From assembly GCA_021234155.1 (NCBI GenBank), contig JAJEKV010000104.1, positions 3,335,985 through 3,399,984 of the forward strand: 64,000 nucleotides of DNA. The letters are read 5' to 3'. Shown in pieces: positions 57,060 to 64,000 of this stretch (position 1 is its first letter; every line of letters starts with the position of its first letter). The position numbers and the translations under genes are program-made. The notes below the pieces were generated by a model, which had not been told where the DNA came from, ran no database searches, and was given only the letters and a program-made list of their open reading frames with translations. This DNA comes from Isoetes taiwanensis (Eukaryota > Streptophyta > Lycopodiopsida > Isoetales > Isoetaceae).

Positions 57060-58440
57060 CAGGAACTTGCACCGTAGGAACATACCAAAACTGGAACAAT
57101 GCATCGTAGAACGGATTAAATTTCTTGTATTAATATATTATTATTAATAAGCTACATAATCTGTACGGAATAAATATAAATGTTCTATGAAATATGTGTG
57201 AATGTTGTACAAAATGTGTACGGAAAAAAAAAAAAAAAAAAAAAAAAAGATGGCCTACTGGTGTGAAAGTTTGGATACTTATCACTACCTTATAAAGCAG
57301 TCTATTTTGTTCTTAAAAAATGGATGTCTAATATTTCTGGGCTGAGAAGAGCCCACAGCTTGACACGTACATTAATTTCGGTTTTTCGAAATTCAGAAAA
57401 GGAAAATTCTTTATTTCCACATGTGTGATGGTCCAAATCTCTTTGCTGGTAAAAAAAAACCCAGATAGAATCCGCCGCAATCCATCAGCTCCGGCTTCGC
57501 TTCTACGGCGGTTCGAAGTAATAAAACTCTTTCTATGCCAACATCATTGGAAGCGCTCTTCTAGGGCAGCATGCTCTTATATGGCATCAAAAACCTTTTG
57601 TTTGGCGGCAACGAGAAGCCAACGAGCTACTCCGAAATCTCTGAAACATCCGAGCGTCTTCAAAAATCTCCGAAGCAAGACAAGATTCTGTTGTTTTTTT
57701 TTTTTTTTGGTGACTGCTAAACTGTTCTTTAGGGGGTATCTAAGCTTAATCTCCTGTTGCACTTGTGTTCACCTCCCATTTCCTCTTATTGCCCTTTCCG
57801 CCCCGTTCGCTCCTGTGCGTCGTTCTGCCTAGGTAAGCTCTGTGTGGTTTTTTCAATTATTCCGTGCTCTGTCCTATCCTAATAAGTGCCGCTTTTCCCT
57901 TTGGCATTTGCCTTTGTAAATTTATTATTGTTTCTGGTCGTTGTTTGCTTTCTCAAAAGCTTCCTAATTCATGCATTCACAAACCGTCCATGGCATTCTA
58001 TCCCCCTTTCTCAAAACTTCTGGACTCTGCCTTCACAAACCGTCCATGGCATCCTAATCTCCTTTCTGCTTAAACCTTCTTGGTTTGTTTAGGCTTGCCA
58101 TAGGCATTCAAGCCAAATGGCTGTGTTAATTTGTTCATCTATTTCTTGATTTAGTGCATCTGCCAGAACCGCAGAAGCTGACATGCAGGTAATGCTGAAA
58201 TCTCTACTGGAGAAGGGGAAGCTTTTGCAGACTGTTAATGCAAGCAGGGCCTCTGCTTCAAATACAATAGCATCTGTAATAGCAATAGCATCAAGTTGGA
58301 ATACAAGGTTTGGGATCAAGTAGTGGCAGAGTAGAGCTTGTTTTTTTCCCTATTTTTTTCCTCTATATTTCCCTGCTTCAAAATTGCACACGTCTTTCCT
58401 CTAAGCATTGCACAAATGATCCGTAAAATAATCAATCTAA
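57060..58440. other. No supported gene; possible leader-like segment
   Basis: A poly(A) run lies at about 57224-57248. 57290-57420 (CTAATATTTCTGGGCTGAG, TTGACACGTACATT) resembles 47270-47400, so this is a dispersed repeat adjoining both the Harbinger-like element and this site. 57425-57835 is open and gene-like (pyrimidine-rich, exon-like), but I recognise no product. Confidence 0.35.
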
Positions 58441-58449
58441 TTCTTGGCC

Positions 58450-58570
58450 CTTGATTGGATTCAGATCCTACGGTCCACATTGCATGCTCGGGTCTTAAAG
58501 GGGAGGTTTTTAAAAATTTTTATGTTGTTTGAAGGATTCTCCCCATTCTAACCACTAAAATAGACCTTGA
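58450..58570 (-). repeat. Partial copy of the SINE-like repeat
   Basis: The minus strand shows GGTCTATTTTAGTGGTTAGAA, a deletion through the B box, then the body CCTCCCCTTTAAGACCCGAG and GTGGACCGTAGGATCT, matching the 56.1 kb copy. Confidence 0.6.
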
Positions 58571-58999
58571 TTCATTGAAAAAATTGATGTTTCATATATA
58601 TTTAAGGGTATCTTGAACCCTAATGGTTCTAGAATGTTCAAGATTGTTCTAGAATCTAGGACGTGCACAAATATCCCACATGCATAGATGCAAAAAAGAG
58701 CCTCCTTCTCCAATATATAAGAAGGCTATCCACATGAGGATGGGCATTATGGTTCTCGGCTAGAAAGTTCTAGAGTGCTCTAGAAAGTTCTAGGATGTTC
58801 AGAAATATTGTGGAATGTTCTAAAAAGTTCAAGGATGTTCTATTCAATGCCAGTCTTAAGCTTCTAAATACGCATGGGTAAGCACCTCAATCTAGAAATA
58901 GAAAGTTTTTTCAAAAATTTGCAATTCCTCCTATATTATAAAAAAATAGTGTCCGTCTGTGAGTGAGTATTTCACACCCCATCGACGGATAAGGATGCG

Positions 59000-59135
59000 C
59001 CACGTGGCTTGATCCGAGTCGTCCGTGGGCCTCTCAAAAGTTCCCAAGTTTGGTGGACAAATTTTTTTTGGTTTACCACGGACTTGAACCCTGGACATTG
59101 CCCCCCAAACCCCCCACCCTTACCACTAGACCAAC
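59000..59135 (-). repeat. tRNA-derived SINE head with consensus A and B boxes
   Basis: On the minus strand TGGTCTAGTGG (A box, near 59128) and GGTTCAAGTCC (B box, near 59088) match Pol III consensus at tRNA spacing. The downstream body has an A-run followed by TTTGTCCACCAAACTTGGG and differs from the 56.1 kb copy. Confidence 0.65.
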
Positions 59136-59225
59136 CAGTCTTTTCTTGAAAGAATAGGAAGTCCATGCTTAGTGAGGCAATGGAAATTCCTTTGGTTAAT
59201 TAAAAGCCTTGATGATCCTAGAACC

Positions 59226-60949
<1,724 letters not shown>

Positions 60950-60950
<1 letters not shown>

Positions 60951-61095
60951 AGCCGAAGGCCGAGGCCGAGCCGAGGAATAGGTGCAAAAGAAAAGGTCGC
61001 ATGGGTGGGCCCAGACCGAGGCGAGGCCCCGGAGGGGCCGAGCCGATGAATGGGTTTAAAAGAAAAGGGGCCGGCCGTCAGGACGGGCCCTTTTC
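60950..61095. repeat. GC-rich tandem duplication
   Basis: Two copies of a GAGCCGA(G/T)GAAT..GGT plus AAAAGAAAAGG unit, about 65-75 bp apart, in a locally very GC-rich patch (GGGCCGGCC, GGCCCCGGAGGGGCC) directly after the purine tract. Confidence 0.6.
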
Positions 61096-61099
61096 TAGT

Positions 61100-61860
61100 T
61101 CTAAAATGTTCTCTTGCGCATGGGTAAGCATCTTTATCTAGAAATAGAAAGCTTTTTCGAAATTTTGCATAGAGTCAAAATAGAATATATTGGAGTGTTC
61201 TAGAATGTTCTAGTTGCTTAAGGGTAAGCACCTCAGCCTAAAAATAATTTTTTTTTAACTTTGTAAAGAGCTAACAAACTGTATTCTAGATAGTTCTTGA
61301 ATATTCTAGGGTGTTCTAGAAAGTTCTAGATAGTTTTAAAATGTAGCACAGATAAGCACCTTAACCTAAACTAGAAGTATCTAGAAATAATAAGTTTATA
61401 ATAATTTTTACTAGATATCAGAATGTTATGGAAGTAAGCTATTGAGCATTGATTGATAAATCAGCATGAATAGGCATCTCAACCCAAAGTACAAGTTGTT
61501 AAAAATAGTAAGTTTTAAGAAAATTTCCAAAAATAGTAACTTCTTGTTACATGTTCTAGAATGTTGTGGGGGTGAGCTAATGACATTTGCTTAGTCAACT
61601 AACATGAATAAACACCTCAATCTAAAATAGAAAGTTGCTAAAAGTAATCTTGGTTAAGCACCGCAAGCTAAAATAAAAAGTTGCTAAAAATAGTAATTTT
61701 TTTTTGTGGATGTCCTAGAATGTCGTGATCAGCTGATGACCTTGACTGATTCATAGGCATGGATAAGGCCATCAACTGAAAATGCAAAGTATCTAGAAAT
61801 AATAATTTGTATTAATTTTTAAATCTTCTTTATTATTTTGGGAGGGCTTTGATTTTGGAG
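61100..61860. other. Repeat field with TTCTAGAA motifs
   Basis: Diverged copies of a phrase GATAAGCACCTCAA(C/T)CTAAAATAGAAAG and TGTTCTAGAATGTT occur several times. No coding region. Confidence 0.5.
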
Positions 61861-61863
61861 CCT

Positions 61864-61897
61864 GGAACGCCGCATGTAAAGCCGCATGCGGCGTTCC
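61864..61897. other. Perfect 13-bp stem hairpin
   Basis: GGAACGCCGCATG and its exact complement CATGCGGCGTTCC are separated by 8 bases. It lies about 1.3 kb upstream of the recognisable bZIP exon, just before a leader-like, pyrimidine-rich stretch. Confidence 0.8.
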
Positions 61898-63124
61898 CTC
61901 TTTCACTTACGGGATTTTGTTTTCCATGTGCGTCTGTTGGCCTCCTTCCTCTATGATTCCCCCCCACTTTTGAGCAGAGTAGTAGATAAGGAATCCGTTA
62001 AGCGGATCTGTAGCGGCAGCGAAGAGGTAGATTCTCGGGTCTTCTTCTTTGTTTAAACAGATTGCATACATCGCTCCTTTGTTTTTTATAAACCTGTGCC
62101 GGCTTTGAATCTCTATTCTGCTTATTATATGTTGTTTTTGAAATTTCTTTGGATCAGGTTGTGTCTATTCCAACACGAAGACTGCGGCATGTCTCCTTTA
62201 TAAGGAGCGGCTGCATGAATCCAATGCTTTACGGTTCCCAGAAATCGGGTGGGTGATTTTGAAGAGTGCATTTCAATAGTTCGGAGGACCTATATACAGT
62301 TGCCTTCTCTAATAAGGTATGCCCAGCTCCTTATCTTAATGACAAGCAAAAGCAAGAGGTTTTGGACGCCAGCTCTTCACTTTGGATAGTATCAGATTGT
62401 TCATTTTTACTCCGACTCTATTCTTGGCTGCTATCCTGGTCTGATGCGTCCTTTGTGCATTCTTTATGTTACTTTATTCAGGAAAAATCCATTCGTTGCA
62501 TATTCACATCTGAAAAATTTCGTCTCTTTATCAGATGCTGCTTCATTCCTTTTCTAACGTGGCTTACTGAGATGATCCATGTTACAAGCCTTCTTCACGA
62601 CAATGCCTTGGATAATGGAATTGGGTGTTCGAATTTGTCATGGGCAGTAAGCTCTCTGCTTAACTTATCCATTTTGACCTAGATTTGAATCTTTGAAAGC
62701 TCCAGAGGCATTCTCTTTGTATTTGGGTTGGTTCTATCTTTTGTTTTTCAACTACGCGGGCTTAGGTCTTAATTCTTCCGTTTTAGCATTTGAATAGTGC
62801 TTTTGAAGCTATGTAGAGTAAGATTAGCTTTTGAATGGTGCTATTGTAGTTATGTAGAGTAAGGCTGAATGTGTGCCAGACATGTTCTCACTATTAGAAA
62901 GCATGATATATGCATGATATTTTCTGCTCTTTCTGCCCGCCACGCATCTACCAGTTGCAATGAAGTTTACAGTAATGATAGTTTTGATTGTCAAATCTCA
63001 GCTTTCGATTTTCAAGGTTTTGTACCCGACCTTAAGTTTTTGGCTGGTGTCTCTTCCTTAGCTACAAGCTTTGCTAAGATCCAGAGCATATATGCAGGAT
63101 TTGCCAAATTTGAAATCAGAATGA

Positions 63125-64000
63125 GAACAGCAAGCAAAGAGAAGGAAACCATGGGGAAATTCATAACATTGCTAAGCTGCCACATCATTCTAGAAGTTTG
63201 TCCATGGATGTCGCATTAAGCAATTTTCAGAGTGTGCAGAACCTTGATATTGGACCGCAATTGGCATCCATAACAAAAGGTCACCGTGCAAAACATTTTC
63301 ATAGTAACTTCATGGATGGTATCACAAACTTCAAGGTGGATGTAGAAGGACTTGATGCAAACAAGAAATTCTCTTCACATCATAAGCTCGCTGAAATAAC
63401 TCTGGTTGATGCAGAAAGAGCAAAAAGGTTAGTAGCTTAGTATTTCTGTATGCTTTATTCAACATGATTCTCGAGTATGGTTTTGTGCATGTATTAAGAT
63501 TCTTACAAACAGACAGTCGGCAGCTCGATTAAAGGAGTGGAAATGCGTTACATTTCAGAGCTTGAGCGCCAGATCCAAACTCTACAAGTAGTACAAATGG
63601 AAGCAACATTATTATTTGCGCAGTTGACAATCTTACAGATATATAATCTGTAGACAAGTAAAATTAGAATTTTGATGCAAAACCTTCTATGGACAATCAT
63701 CATTGTCAATTCCAGCGAGATTTAACAACGCTGACAAACGAGAATAATGAGCTGAAGTTGAAGTTGCAGGCAATGGAAGGAGGACATATTTGGAAAGGTC
63801 TGTAACGAATATTTAAATACCAATACTGATGGCACGCCTGATCATACTGTGGGCAGGGATCTATAACAAATTCAAATGCTGAATTGTGAATCAAAATTAC
63901 AGATTCTTGATATGCAAAATGGATAAAAAGTGCACTCTTTTTGTTGACACTCCATTTTTTTACATTTTGATGATTTATTCTGTGTGCAGCTCTCGAGCTC
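63125..64000 (+). pseudogene. Group I bZIP (RF2a/VIP1-like) transcription factor, damaged, right-truncated by window
   Basis: Related to plant group I bZIP factors, nuclear DNA-binding regulators. The first clear exon (to 63427) carries HHSRSLSMDVALSNFQ and KKFSSHHKLAEITLVDAERA. Next (63499-63638) come NRQSAARLKE of the basic region, then MRYISELERQIQTLQ of the leucine zipper and AQLTILQ. 63716-63797 has RDLTTLTNENNELKLKLQAM, and a last exon begins at 63990 (ALEL). Damage: joining at the GT-AG sites shifts the frame before ILTNRQ; one base is missing between KE and MRY; about three extra codons follow TLQ; and the donor after 63638 reads CAG-AT in place of CAG-GT. The last intron (63798-63989) is intact. 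Either a decaying copy, or one with unusual splicing. The N-terminal exon upstream of 63125 is uncertain. Confidence 0.75.

Noticed and set aside
57425-57832. 135-residue plus-strand frame as a gene
   Set aside because: No recognisable domain, low-complexity T-run inside, and no splice partner. It may be leader sequence only.

Overview
This is nuclear DNA from a land plant with a large, transposon-rich genome. The evidence is intron-containing plant genes (a BPM-type MATH-BTB adaptor, a PLS-class PPR protein), relics of other plant genes (KUP/HAK K+ transporter, CSI1-like armadillo protein, heptahelical PAQR protein, MSH6, group I bZIP), and LINEs, a Helitron, TRIMs, MITEs, tRNA-derived repeats and minisatellites. 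I cannot place the species. The PPR style and repeat load would suit a fern or other seed-free plant, but that is a guess.

Layout. 1-5.4 kb: T-rich degenerate repeats, then a 19-bp minisatellite carrying G-box cores, with a second island at 5.0-5.4 kb. 5.9-7.8 kb: a LINE 3' fragment next to a CSI1-like pseudogene fragment. 9.7-10.7 kb: an AT-rich inverted-repeat element flanked by TTAA. 12.0-14.0 kb: the one clearly intact multi-exon gene, a four-exon BPM-like MATH-BTB gene whose exons join to exactly 404 codons. 14.8-15.8 kb: a rearranged TRIM retrotransposon whose LTR contains an almost complete tRNA-Ala(UGC) with Pol III A and B boxes. 19.8-24.8 kb: a decayed LINE on the minus strand. 25.7-28.2 kb: a LINE fragment, remnants of a second TRIM-like repeat, a SINE-like repeat and a small Mutator-like element. 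30.8-41.9 kb: a KUP/HAK gene (minus strand) wrecked by frameshifts and three insertions (Helitron, 370-bp Tourist-like MITE, 5.3-kb CACTA-like element with a 3-bp AGG duplication). 42.6-44.3 kb: an intronless PPR ORF. 44.7-47.2 kb: a 2.5-kb PIF/Harbinger-like element. 47.8-50.8 kb: a frameshifted heptahelical-protein gene. 52.3-54.7 kb: a tRNA-like sequence, tandem duplications and an MSH6 fragment. 55.6-61.1 kb: tRNA-derived repeats, HSE-like motifs, a 1.7-kb purine-only tract and a GC-rich duplication. 62-64 kb: the basic region of a group I bZIP gene with splice and frame damage, running off the right edge.

The genes do not form an operon or pathway. The window records repeated insertion and decay around two probably functional coding units (BPM and PPR). 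The most unusual item is the tRNA-bearing TRIM, a possible parallel to the 5S-rRNA-bearing Cassandra elements.
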